The notes under the pieces were generated by a model. That model searched no databases, had not been told where the DNA came from, and saw nothing but the letters and a program-made list of their open reading frames with translations. Positions 9,357-17,293 of a stretch of 64,000 bases of DNA are shown here, piece after piece (position 1 is the stretch's first letter; every line of letters begins with the position of its first letter). The position numbers and the translations under genes are program-made. Source of the stretch: Flavihumibacter sp. UBA7668 (GTDB taxonomy: Bacteria > Bacteroidota > Bacteroidia > Chitinophagales > Chitinophagaceae); the NCBI RefSeq assembly GCF_002483205.1, contig NZ_DLHM01000007.1:988091-1052090 (forward strand), written 5' to 3'.

Positions 9357-10199
9357 ATGACTCACATGGCGAATATTTTAGTTCCTTTTGATTTTTCTCC
9401 CAATGCCATCAGTGCATTGGATCAGGCCTTATATATTGCAAAAGGCAAGGGCTTCACGATAGAAGTATTGCATATTCTGAATTTTAAGGCAGCCCATGAT
9501 TATCCCAACGAATGGCATATTGACCCGCATCATGTAGACCTTGGTGCGATAGAAGCAAAACTGGCAGAAATTGTTGCAGAACGCAGTCAGGCCTGTTGCG
9601 GAGAGGGAGCTCCAACCGTTACCACCTCTGTTCGTGAAAGTGTGATGATCAATGGTGGTATCATCAATCATATGCTTGAGCATAAAGCTGATCTTATTAT
9701 CATGGGAACGCATGGAGCTTCCAATGCCATGGAGCGTTTCTGGGGCAGCAATACCAGCACTATGATCAACCACAGTTTATTTCCAATAATGGCCGTTCCG
9801 CGCGACTGGCACCCGGCGGAATTGGACGAAGTGCTGGCGGCCATCTCCCTGAAAGAAGCCAAAACCTGTTTGCCAAAACTGGTGGAGTGGGCCAACTGGA
9901 TGAAAGCCAAAGTAGAAGTGATATCGCTTACATCCGTACCGGAAACAGATCAGGACGAAATGGAAGCTGCTGTTGCTGAATATCCGGAAATTACCGCCCA
10001 CCTGGTTCCTAAAAAGGATGATTTACCCATGTGGAAGAACCTGGTAAATTATACAGCGGATCGCAAAAAAGCGGTACTCCTGATGTTTGTGCACGAACGC
10101 ACCGTATTTGATAAACTCTTTAATTACAGCATTACTTCAAAAGTGGCAGATGGTATTCATATTCCGCTGTTAGCGATTCCTACCAGTAAAAAATCCTGA
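9357..10199 (+). CDS. Universal stress protein with tandem UspA-like domains
   Basis: Cytoplasmic nucleotide-binding stress protein of 280 residues, twice the length of a single Usp domain. The first domain begins NILVPFDFSPNAISALDQAL and ends with a perfect ATP-binding signature G-2x-G-9x-G-S (GTHGASNAMERFWGS), followed by hydrophobic VP. The second half is degenerate: it keeps the fold pattern and the LLAIP ending but lacks a clear ATP loop, which is common in tandem Usps of Bacteroidota. ATG 9366 is an alternative start three codons in. It probably belongs to the operon with the sulfide oxidoreductase; heme A synthase follows after ~50 bp. Confidence 0.9.
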   Translation: MTHMANILVPFDFSPNAISALDQALYIAKGKGFTIEVLHILNFKAAHDYPNEWHIDPHHVDLGAIEAKLAEIVAERSQACCGEGAPTVTTSVRESVMINGGIINHMLEHKADLIIMGTHGASNAMERFWGSNTSTMINHSLFPIMAVPRDWHPAELDEVLAAISLKEAKTCLPKLVEWANWMKAKVEVISLTSVPETDQDEMEAAVAEYPEITAHLVPKKDDLPMWKNLVNYTADRKKAVLLMFVHERTVFDKLFNYSITSKVADGIHIPLLAIPTSKKS

Positions 10200-10249
10200 G
10201 TTTCAACAGTCGTTGGCGTAACCATCGCAATGGGATAACTTTGCGGGCC

Positions 10250-11335
10250 ATGGAAACGATCCTTCAGTTCAATCCTCCTCAACGAGGACAAAAAGCAGTA
10301 GCCATCTGGCTGCTGATTGGGGTGGGAATGATAATTGTGCAAATTTTGCTTGGTGGAATTACCCGGCTAACCGGTTCGGGACTTTCGATCACCGAATGGG
10401 AAGTAGTTACCGGCACCCTTCCTCCATTAAATGAAACCGGTTGGATGGAAAAGTTCCGGGAATACCAGCAAACCCCGCAATACCGACTACTGAACACCGA
10501 TTTTACACTAACGGATTTCAAATTCATTTTTTTCTGGGAATGGTTTCATCGCTTTTGGGCCCGGCTGATTGGAGTTGTATTTCTGGTGGGATTTGTTTAC
10601 CTGATTGGAAAACGCTACCTGAAACGCGAAATGGTTAACCCGCTATTGATCCTTTTTGTGCTGGGTGCCCTGCAGGGGGCGGTTGGCTGGATCATGGTAG
10701 CAAGCGGGCTCACCGGAGATGCGGTTTATGTAAAACCAACCCGGCTGGCATTGCATTTTGTTCTGGCAATCGGTCTGCTTTGTTATACGTTCTGGTTTGC
10801 ACTGCAATTGCTGGTACCTCCAGGTGAGCGCCGTTATTCTGCTACGATGAAAAAAGGAATCTGGCTGATTCTGGGATTATTGACCCTGCAATTGGTTTAT
10901 GGGGCATTGATGGCCGGACATAAAGCTGCCGCCGTAGCGTCTACCTGGCCCACCATTAATGGTTCCTGGTTACCTGAAGGAATGGGCAGTCACCAGCCCT
11001 GGCTGATTAATTTTATTGATAATACGATTACCGTTCATTTTATTCACCGAAATCTGGCCTATCTCATCACTATCTTCATTATAGTTTGGTACAGAAAAGC
11101 TAGCCAGGAGCAGGTTTCCAATGCTTCAAAGCGGTATCTGCGCTGGCCTTTGTTATTGGTGGTTATTCAGGTTTTACTGGGAATTTTAGCCGTACTGACC
11201 AGTAAGGAAATAGTACCCAACCGCTGGGGTAATTTTGAATGGATGGCCCAAATCCACCAGTTGGTGGCCATGTTTCTGGTTTTGTCGCTGGTTGGCATGC
11301 TCTATCTTTTTAGTGATCGCAGGCAGCGGGCATAA
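10250..11335 (+). CDS. ctaA: Heme A synthase (COX15/CtaA family)
   Basis: Integral membrane enzyme that oxidises the C8 methyl of heme O to make heme A for aa3-type cytochrome oxidase. The 361-residue product has about eight hydrophobic spans. Family hallmarks are visible: LGGITRLTGSGLSITEW near the N-terminus, FKFIFFWEWFHRFWARLIG with a heme-ligand histidine, YGALMAGHKAA, TVHFIHRNLAY, and MAQIHQLVA near the end with the last conserved histidine. A TTG at 10241 is in frame, but ATG 10250 gives the usual N-terminus. The terminal oxidase genes are not in this window. Membership of the upstream operon is possible. Confidence 0.94.
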   Translation: METILQFNPPQRGQKAVAIWLLIGVGMIIVQILLGGITRLTGSGLSITEWEVVTGTLPPLNETGWMEKFREYQQTPQYRLLNTDFTLTDFKFIFFWEWFHRFWARLIGVVFLVGFVYLIGKRYLKREMVNPLLILFVLGALQGAVGWIMVASGLTGDAVYVKPTRLALHFVLAIGLLCYTFWFALQLLVPPGERRYSATMKKGIWLILGLLTLQLVYGALMAGHKAAAVASTWPTINGSWLPEGMGSHQPWLINFIDNTITVHFIHRNLAYLITIFIIVWYRKASQEQVSNASKRYLRWPLLLVVIQVLLGILAVLTSKEIVPNRWGNFEWMAQIHQLVAMFLVLSLVGMLYLFSDRRQRA

Positions 11336-11380
11336 TTTGCGCCTTGTCTAAACGTTCTAAGAGTGTATCTTGAAACCACT

Positions 11381-13618
11381 ATGAAGCGCCGCCTCAAAGC
11401 CATATTTTATTCCTTTGCCGTACAATTGGTGCTGCTCCACTTCAAGAAGTTTCAGATTTTGCTGATCTTCTGGTTTGCTTTATTCGGTGCGGTCAGCGGA
11501 AACTTTATGGCAAGTTTTGGAGTTGATTCGTTGTATTTGTCGCCCGAATACCTGGGGAGTGTGAACGCTGTTTCTGCCGGAATTGTTGGTATATCAATCG
11601 GGATATTCATCATGAGCTGGAATATCACCACATTTATTCTATTCTGCCGGCATTTTAGGTTTTTGGCAACCACCACAAGACCATTCCTTAAATACTGCAT
11701 CAACAACGCAGTAATTCCGATTATTTTTCTGGCTTATTATTTTTTTCACGCCGTCGATTTTGATCTGCATAAAGAATTGTTATCGCTACCTGAAGTTTTG
11801 ACACTGGCAGGCGGATTTCTGATTGGCTTTATATTGATTGTGTTTCTGTCTTTCGGCTATTTTTTTGGAGCGGATATCACTATTGCCCGGAATATGATCA
11901 GCCTCAATACGGGCCCCATGGCGCTGCACAAGGGGGTGAAACCACATATTGTATTGAACAGTGGCGGGAGTCGGCTTATCAAAGTAACCACCTATTTGAG
12001 CGGAAGGCTGAATGTAAAAGCAGTGCGGGATGTAACGCATTATAGCAAGGAATTTCTGGAAAGTATTTTCAGTCGCCATCATTTTGCAGCAGTACTTTCT
12101 ATTTTTATTGCCTTTGTTTTTTTAATGCTGGTGGGATTTCTGCTCGATTATGAAATGTTTCAATTACCGGCTGCAGCAAGCATAACCATCTTCTTCGCCA
12201 TACTGGTTTCAGTTGCCGGTGCCTTCTCTTATTTTTTACAAAGCTGGAGCGTACCTTTTGCCGTAGTGCTGATTATTGTGCTGAATGTATTGTATCGGTT
12301 TGGTGTAATCGATCCAACCAATAAGGCCTATGGATTGAATTATGGAAAAGAGATTAAGAAAGCGGAATATTCTGCAGAACAGCTGGCTAAATTGGGTTCA
12401 CCCGACCGGATTGCCCATGATTCAGCAGCTATGATTGAGGTGTTGGAAAATTGGAAAAGAAGACAGGCTCTTGAGAAACCCCGTCTATTCATAATTAATG
12501 TTAGCGGAGGGGGTACCCGAAGTGCAACTTTTACCATGGGTGTAATGCAAAAACTGGATAGTTTATGCGGGGGACAACTGATGCGTAAAACCTTTATGAT
12601 TACCGGTGCATCCGGAGGAATGTTGGGTGCGGCCTATTTCAGGGCATTGTCCAGAGAGCGCGATTTGGGAAAACCTGTTCGTTTGCAGGACCCAATATAT
12701 GTGGATGATATATCGAAAGATTTATTAAATCCAACTTTTTCTTCCTTTGTGGCAAGGGATTTGGCAGCTCCCGCTCAAAAGTTTAAAGTGGGCGACTATG
12801 AATATGTGAAGGATCGGGCCTATTCTTTTGAACAACAGTTGAATAAAAACACCCGGCTTTTACTGGATAAAGAATTAAGTGCTTTGAAAACAGAGGAGAA
12901 ACAGGCATTGATTCCAACCATGATTTTCAATTCTGTAATAACCAGGGATGGCAGGAAGATGTTAATCAGTACACATCCGCTTAGTTTTTTAATGAAACCG
13001 GCGGGTGATCCGGCACTTCAACTGGCCGGTGATCCGGATGCAGTTGACTTTGCAGCTTTACTGGAAAAGCAGGATCCGATGAATCTTCGTTTACTCACGG
13101 CACTTCGCATGAATGCAACTTTTCCCTATGTTTTACCAAATGTCTGGTTACCAACCGAACCCGTAATTGATGTGATGGATGCCGGATTAAGAGATAATTA
13201 TGGAATTGAAACAGCAGTTCGTTTTATTCATGTTTTCCGTGACTGGATCAGGGATAATACAAGCGGCGTTACCTTTCTACAAATTAAAGACAGGCAGGGT
13301 GGGGGTTGGGAATATCCGTTTGAATCGCAGGCGGTATCTGAAATTGTTACCAAGCCTTTGCTTTTACTACAGCTTAACTGGTATAAAATGCAACAGTATA
13401 ATCAGCAGGATCAATTGGGTATGGTAAGTGATTTATTACCCGGACAATTTTCCCGCATCAGTTTTCAGTATCTGCCGGAGAAGGAAGAGATGAAGGCAGC
13501 ATTAAATTTTCATCTTACCCAGCGGGAAAAACTGGATATCCTGCATGCACTCGATAATCAGATAAATGCAAAAGGCTTTCAGGAGTTTTCACAATCCAGC
13601 ATTAATTCAGGGAATTGA
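11381..13618 (+). CDS. Patatin-like phospholipase with N-terminal multi-span membrane domain
   Basis: A putative membrane-anchored lipid acyl hydrolase of 745 residues. The first ~330 residues contain roughly seven hydrophobic spans. The patatin fold follows: oxyanion loop GGGTRS (376-381), nucleophile Ser411 in G-A-S-G-G, and catalytic Asp600 in the D-A-G motif. Ordinary patatins are about 300 residues, so the membrane half is a major addition. An in-frame GTG at 11363 exists, but ATG 11381 leads straight into a basic stretch and the first membrane span. The 3' end overlaps the convergent SDR gene by 17 bp. Substrate unknown. Confidence 0.85.
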   Translation: MKRRLKAIFYSFAVQLVLLHFKKFQILLIFWFALFGAVSGNFMASFGVDSLYLSPEYLGSVNAVSAGIVGISIGIFIMSWNITTFILFCRHFRFLATTTRPFLKYCINNAVIPIIFLAYYFFHAVDFDLHKELLSLPEVLTLAGGFLIGFILIVFLSFGYFFGADITIARNMISLNTGPMALHKGVKPHIVLNSGGSRLIKVTTYLSGRLNVKAVRDVTHYSKEFLESIFSRHHFAAVLSIFIAFVFLMLVGFLLDYEMFQLPAAASITIFFAILVSVAGAFSYFLQSWSVPFAVVLIIVLNVLYRFGVIDPTNKAYGLNYGKEIKKAEYSAEQLAKLGSPDRIAHDSAAMIEVLENWKRRQALEKPRLFIINVSGGGTRSATFTMGVMQKLDSLCGGQLMRKTFMITGASGGMLGAAYFRALSRERDLGKPVRLQDPIYVDDISKDLLNPTFSSFVARDLAAPAQKFKVGDYEYVKDRAYSFEQQLNKNTRLLLDKELSALKTEEKQALIPTMIFNSVITRDGRKMLISTHPLSFLMKPAGDPALQLAGDPDAVDFAALLEKQDPMNLRLLTALRMNATFPYVLPNVWLPTEPVIDVMDAGLRDNYGIETAVRFIHVFRDWIRDNTSGVTFLQIKDRQGGGWEYPFESQAVSEIVTKPLLLLQLNWYKMQQYNQQDQLGMVSDLLPGQFSRISFQYLPEKEEMKAALNFHLTQREKLDILHALDNQINAKGFQEFSQSSINSGN

Positions 13619-14342
13619 TTTTTTTGAAGGCGAATCCTGGTGCGATCCTGGATAAATAATAGAGGAGTTTTACTGCGCCTATTTTGATTTCCAATTTATT
13701 TTGATGCAATCGCGCCAGCATTTCTTTCACCGCCTTTTGCGGGCTGATGGCAATTTTTGGTGCATTTCCCTCATGCCAGGGAGTATCTACAACAGGAAAT
13801 AAAACTTCAATAATGTTGGTATTGGATGGATTGATTTGGTGACGAAGTGCCTGCGTAAAGGAATGTAGAGCTGCTTTGGTTGCATTGTAAATAGGGTACA
13901 AGGCGCGTGGCGTATATACAAGACCGGTACTAATATTTATAATGCTGTTGGTAGAATGTTGCTGAAGCATTGGAAGAAATAATTTGGTCAGGTGAATGGG
14001 TGCAAGCAGGTTTGTCTGAATTTCATTTACTGCTTTTTCAAATGCATCAGGATCATTGCTGAAATTGTTTCTATGTACGATAGCGGCATTATTAATAAGC
14101 ATATTCAGGGAAGGATAGTTGGATTGAATCCAGGCGGCTAAGTTTTTTCGTTCAGCTTCTTTGCTAAGATCACAGACATAGGTAATTAATTCAGGTAAGC
14201 TTTTTTTTGCAGCTTCGAGTTTATCTCTGTTGCGACTGCAAATCAGCACCTTGTTTTGAAGTTTTATGAATTGTTTTGCCATTTCAAGACCCAGACCCGA
14301 GCTTCCACCAGTGATGAGAATAGTATTGTTTTGCAGATTCAT
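13602..14342 (-). CDS. Short-chain dehydrogenase/reductase
   Basis: Cytoplasmic NAD(P)-dependent oxidoreductase of the classical SDR family, 246 residues. The cofactor loop TGGSSGLG is near the N-terminus, the structural NNA motif appears as INNAA, and the catalytic Tyr-x-x-x-Lys is YNATK, preceded by a serine-rich INIST strand. The arrangement resembles DltE/YqjQ-like SDRs. It lies 58 bp downstream of a Crp/Fnr regulator on the same strand and overlaps the convergent patatin gene by 17 bp at its 3' end. Substrate unknown. Confidence 0.9.
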   Translation of the reverse strand: MNLQNNTILITGGSSGLGLEMAKQFIKLQNKVLICSRNRDKLEAAKKSLPELITYVCDLSKEAERKNLAAWIQSNYPSLNMLINNAAIVHRNNFSNDPDAFEKAVNEIQTNLLAPIHLTKLFLPMLQQHSTNSIINISTGLVYTPRALYPIYNATKAALHSFTQALRHQINPSNTNIIEVLFPVVDTPWHEGNAPKIAISPQKAVKEMLARLHQNKLEIKIGAVKLLYYLSRIAPGFAFKKINSLN

Positions 14343-14363
14343 CGTGTTGTAATTTTAACACGA
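14342..14363. promoter_or_regulatory. Inverted repeat at the SDR start codon
   Basis: TCGTGTT and AACACGA form a perfect 7-bp inverted repeat with an 8-nt AT-rich centre, directly before the SDR coding region and overlapping its first base. The neighbouring Crp/Fnr protein is a natural candidate to bind it, but nothing in the sequence proves this; it could also act as an RNA hairpin in the leader. Confidence 0.4.
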
Positions 14364-14400
14364 AACTATCTGCGAGCGGGTTGTAGAAAATTGATCTATG

Positions 14401-14934
14401 TTAACTGCTTTGTTTTTTTCTGATCCGGCTCAACGATTCTGGTTGTATTCCCAGGTAGGAAGCGATATGTTGTAATTGAACACGTTTATCCAGACCCGGA
14501 AATTCATGTTTGAAATTCTGGTATCGTTCTTCTGCATCCAGCAGCAGTAAATCACGTTCTCTTTTTTCTTTAGCGGCATACCCTTTTTCCAGGGCATTGA
14601 TCAGAAATTTATCCATGGTTTTATCGGATTCCTGAAGTTTTAGCCAGCTGACATAATTAACTTCAAGCAGCGTAGACGTTTCCAATGCCTGAATAAAAAA
14701 CAAGGAAGGGGTTTGGTGTAACATGGCCGTATAGGATGCCAGCACATTGTCGGCGGAGATAAAACTTTTAGTGAATTCAATGCCTTTGTCGTTCTGGTAA
14801 TAATAGCGAAAGAGCCCGCTTTGGACAAGTGCAAACTTTCTGGGAACCTGCCCCTCTCGCAGGAAAAATTCTCCTTTCTGAAGGGTGATTTGCTGTGAAA
14901 TTGACAGTAGATCGGTGTTTTGCAGGTAATCCAT
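14401..14934 (-). CDS. Crp/Fnr-family transcriptional regulator
   Basis: A 177-residue regulator with a cyclic-nucleotide-binding-like sensor (LQKGEFFLREGQVPRKFALVQ; GLFRYYYQNDKG) and a C-terminal helix-turn-helix (LQHIASYLGIQPESLSRIRKK). No cysteine cluster of an Fnr iron-sulfur type is present, and the key Arg-Ser pair for cAMP contact is not evident, so the ligand is unknown. It is slightly shorter than the usual ~190 residues. It is transcribed ahead of the SDR gene and divergently from the YciI/sigma pair. Confidence 0.9.
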   Translation of the reverse strand: MDYLQNTDLLSISQQITLQKGEFFLREGQVPRKFALVQSGLFRYYYQNDKGIEFTKSFISADNVLASYTAMLHQTPSLFFIQALETSTLLEVNYVSWLKLQESDKTMDKFLINALEKGYAAKEKRERDLLLLDAEERYQNFKHEFPGLDKRVQLQHIASYLGIQPESLSRIRKKQSS

Positions 14935-15046
14935 AGTAGTTGCTTGCAGGTAAGGATATTAAATTTACGGAAATGAATGTCCTATTTAATAGAACCGGAT
15001 TGTTATATAGAGGTAAGACAACTTATTAATTATAAAAAAATCTAAG

Positions 15047-15409
15047 ATGCAGGAGTATTTATTGATTTTCAGACATGAAGACGGACAAAAGCAGGCCTCA
15101 CCCGAGCAAATTCAGGAATGGATGAAACAGACCATGGATTGGATTGGAACCATTGCAGCCAAAAACAAGTTTGTAGGTGGAAATGGATTACCGTTCGAGG
15201 ATGCGAAAGTTGTGCGGGCTGCAGCTGAAGGACTGCTTGTTACCAATGGCCCATTTGGGGATATTAAGGAAACCCTGGGCGGGTATATCATTGTAAAAGC
15301 AGATTCGGTTGAAGAGGCGGTGGAATTTGCCAAGGGAAGTCCGGTTTTACAGGGAGTTGGCAATAGTGTGGAAGTGAGGAAAATAGCCAGCGGAGATGGC
15401 ATCCATTAA
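15047..15409 (+). CDS. YciI/DGPF-domain protein linked to ECF42 sigma factor
   Basis: Small cytoplasmic protein of 120 residues with the YCII-related fold: EYLLIFRHEDGQ at the start, the DGPF-equivalent motif NGPFGDIKETLGGYIIVKADS, and EAVEFAKGSPVL. Genes of this family sit beside ECF42 sigma factors in many phyla, and here the sigma gene follows directly, with its first ATG overlapping the end of this gene by 14 bp. Its role in signalling to the sigma factor or in a stress reaction is not known. Confidence 0.9.
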   Translation: MQEYLLIFRHEDGQKQASPEQIQEWMKQTMDWIGTIAAKNKFVGGNGLPFEDAKVVRAAAEGLLVTNGPFGDIKETLGGYIIVKADSVEEAVEFAKGSPVLQGVGNSVEVRKIASGDGIH

Positions 15410-16649
15410 GATGGGAACAGAACAATTGGTACCCCATTTATTCCGGACCGAATTCCGGAAAATTACGGCGATGCTCTGCCGGAATTTCGGTTTGGAATAT
15501 TTGGGAGATTCGGAAGATATTGCCAGTGAATGTTTTCTGGCAGCATTGGAAACCTGGCCATACAAGGGGGTGCCGGCGAATCCTTCGGCCTGGTTGTTTC
15601 GGGTTGCAAAGAATAAAGCAATTAACCGATTAAGAAGGGAAAAGAGTAGAAGGGAGGGGGAGGAGGGAGAAAGGAGAAGGGAGGAGGGAGAAGGGGGAGA
15701 GGTTGAAGTTTATATGGAATTACCAAGGGTTCAGGATGATGAGTTGCGGATGCTGTTTGCAGTTTGTCACCCTGCATTATCTGCTGAATCGCAGGTTGCG
15801 CTGGCACTGCGTGTTTGCTGTGGTTTTGGGATTGATGAAATTGCCGGTGCATTACTGGCAGGAAAGGAGGCCGTTAATAAGCGATTGTACAGGGCAAAGG
15901 AAAAAATCAGGACAGAAGGAATTCAATTAGAACTTCCTGAAGGAGCTGAATTAATAAACCGATTGCAAAATGTACTTATTACAATTTATCTATTGTTTAC
16001 GGAAGGTTATTATTCAGAAACCAATAATGAATTAATTCGTGAAGAGCTTTGTTTTGAAGCGATGCGGCTTGCGTATTCGCTAACTGAATTAAAGGAAACA
16101 AATCAACCCGAGGTTCAGGCTTTGATGGCCTTGTTTTGTTTTCATGCATCCCGTTTTCCGGCACGAAAATCTGCTACTGGAAATTGGGTTTTATATAGTG
16201 AGCAGGATACTTCTTTATGGAACCGGGAATTGATTACGAAAGGTGCGCAGTATTTACATCGGGCCAGTGTGGGCCAGTATGTTTCGAGATATCATCTTGA
16301 AGCAGCCATTGCATATTGGCATACCCACCAGGTGGACAGTCCTGAAAAATGGGAATCCATTCTTGAACTATACGATCAGTTGATGAAGCAGTATCCATCG
16401 CAGGTGGCGGCTTTAAACAGGGTATATGCTGTTTATAAAGTACATGGTAGTGAGTTGGCAATTGAATCAGCAGAAAAGTTGCGGCTGATTAAAAGTCCCT
16501 ATTATTTTATGTTATTAGCGGAATTGTATTGGGAGCAAGATAATCTGCATGCCAGAATTAGCCTTAATAAAGCATTGGAATTAGCGAAAACAGACGCAGA
16601 TCGGAATTTTATTCATAAGCGTCTTTTATCCTTTAATTACGAGGAATAA
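15396..16649 (+). CDS. ECF42-type RNA polymerase sigma factor with C-terminal helical extension
   Basis: Sigma-70-family factor of 417 residues, about twice the length of a simple ECF sigma. Region 2 appears in DSEDIASECFLAALETWP and AWLFRVAKNKAINRLRREK, region 4 in LALRVCCGFGIDEIAGALL and VNKRLYRAKEKIR, and the remaining ~230 residues form the helical extension (AAIAYWHTHQ; AALNRVYAVYKVHG; ARISLNKALELA) typical of group ECF42. The linker between regions 2 and 4 is a charged Arg/Glu/Gly stretch encoded by an uninterrupted purine run at 15648-15712. ATG 15396 overlaps the YciI gene; ATG 15411 just after its stop is an equally good start. Such factors lack a classical anti-sigma factor. Confidence 0.9.
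   Translation: MASIKMGTEQLVPHLFRTEFRKITAMLCRNFGLEYLGDSEDIASECFLAALETWPYKGVPANPSAWLFRVAKNKAINRLRREKSRREGEEGERRREEGEGGEVEVYMELPRVQDDELRMLFAVCHPALSAESQVALALRVCCGFGIDEIAGALLAGKEAVNKRLYRAKEKIRTEGIQLELPEGAELINRLQNVLITIYLLFTEGYYSETNNELIREELCFEAMRLAYSLTELKETNQPEVQALMALFCFHASRFPARKSATGNWVLYSEQDTSLWNRELITKGAQYLHRASVGQYVSRYHLEAAIAYWHTHQVDSPEKWESILELYDQLMKQYPSQVAALNRVYAVYKVHGSELAIESAEKLRLIKSPYYFMLLAELYWEQDNLHARISLNKALELAKTDADRNFIHKRLLSFNYEE
15648..15712 (+). repeat. 65-nt uninterrupted homopurine, G-rich tract inside the sigma gene
   Basis: Every base from 15648 to 15712 is A or G, with six runs of three or more G. It encodes a low-complexity Arg/Glu/Gly linker in the ECF42 sigma factor. It could form triplex or G-quadruplex structures and is prone to slippage by its composition; neither is shown. 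Confidence 0.85.
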
Positions 16650-16806
16650 ATATCTGGGTTTTGCCTGTCACTACCGCTTCATCCATCTTATCAGCATTCT
16701 CTTTCGCATTGGCCCATTAATAAGCACCGTCATAGTTATTTTCCAGGAAATACATTCCATGTACCAACCTCTTAAATGGTTTATCAGAAAGTGGAAAAAG
16801 AGTAGA
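16633..16806 (-). pseudogene. Possible decayed gene fragment with an in-frame stop
   Basis: Read leftward, this stretch gives a coding-like string (SDKPFKRLVHGMYFLENNYD, then GAY, a TAA stop, then WANAKENADKMDEAVVTGKT) ending in a stop within the tail of the sigma gene. A second leftward scrap at about 16952-17046 (KAAHLFKTAEKAFKTQREG) has a helical-repeat look and is also cut by stops. I do not recognise the parent gene. Support is only the protein-like character of the strings. Confidence 0.3.
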
Positions 16807-16822
16807 TTCTTTAAAGCTGTTC

Positions 16823-16951
16823 GGCTTCCCGCAGCGGGTGGCTGACCGAACCATTTTCATGTACCTGGTCGAAGTAATTGAAGAGGGAGATACTTCAGCA
16901 GTGTTTAATCATCCTGCGAAAGAACTAACTGCGAATTACGTAATCAGATAG
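16823..16951 (+). pseudogene. Remnant of the C-terminus of phosphate ABC transporter ATPase (PstB-like)
   Basis: The rightward frame reads PQRVADRTIFMYLVEVIEEG followed by DTSAVFNHPAKELTANYVIR and a TAG. This matches the end of PstB (consensus QAARVADRTIFMYLGELIEEGDT...FxxPxxxxTxDYITGRFG), with the last glycines lost. No Walker A, signature or Walker B region precedes it, so only about 40 codons of the ~250-codon gene remain. No other pst genes are near. It is seen directly as a sequence match from memory of the family; origin by deletion or rearrangement is inference. Confidence 0.6.
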
Positions 16952-17079
16952 CCACCATACTTTTAGTTGCCTTCTCTTTGCGTTTTAAATGCCTTCTCAG
17001 CCGTCTTGAACAGATGAGCTGCCTTTTAATAGTTTCTAACCGGGAACATAAGGAGAACAGTGGGTGATTTCCCCAGCAT

Positions 17080-17134
17080 CCCCGGACTTATCCCGGACTT
17101 GTACCGCACCTGTGCCGGACCTGCACCGGAGCCG
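17080..17134. repeat. Five tandem copies of a degenerate 11-bp repeat
   Basis: Units start at 17080, 17091, 17102, 17113 and 17124 and fit the consensus T-N-C-C-G-G-A-C-Y-T-G; positions 3, 4, 5 and 7 are identical in all five copies. A weak sixth copy may precede. The array ends 6 bp before the ATG of a broken small gene (17141) and its 11-bp period is close to one helical turn. It is far richer in GC than its surroundings. Confidence 0.75.
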
Positions 17135-17140
17135 GCAATC

Positions 17141-17285
17141 ATGGCTCAACAAACCGGACTTTTCGACCTTTCAGGAAAAATCGGCGACCAGGTTTTTTAC
17201 TATAACGCTTTCGGAAGCCAGCCGGAAAACAAGTAAAGAATTTGCTTCCGCACACGGTGTTTCCAATTTATTCAAAAAAGCCGTT
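17141..17285 (+). pseudogene. Frameshifted small conserved protein gene of Bacteroidota type
   Basis: An ATG at 17141 opens MAQQTGLFDLSGKIGDQVFY and runs 31 codons to a TAA at 17234. A neighbouring forward frame then continues SRKTSKEFASAHGVSNLFKK. Joined, they resemble a family of small uncharacterised Bacteroidota proteins that begin M-A-x-Q-T-G, carry G-x-x-G-D-x-x-F-Y and continue with a T-x-x-F-x-x-x-R block. I infer one frameshift. The parent family has no assigned function that I know. Confidence 0.45.
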
Positions 17286-17293
17286 GAGTCAAA

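Noticed and set aside
17080..17134. 11-bp repeats considered as replication iterons
   Set aside because: No replication initiator gene, AT-rich unwinding region or partition genes nearby, and the region is in a chromosomal setting.
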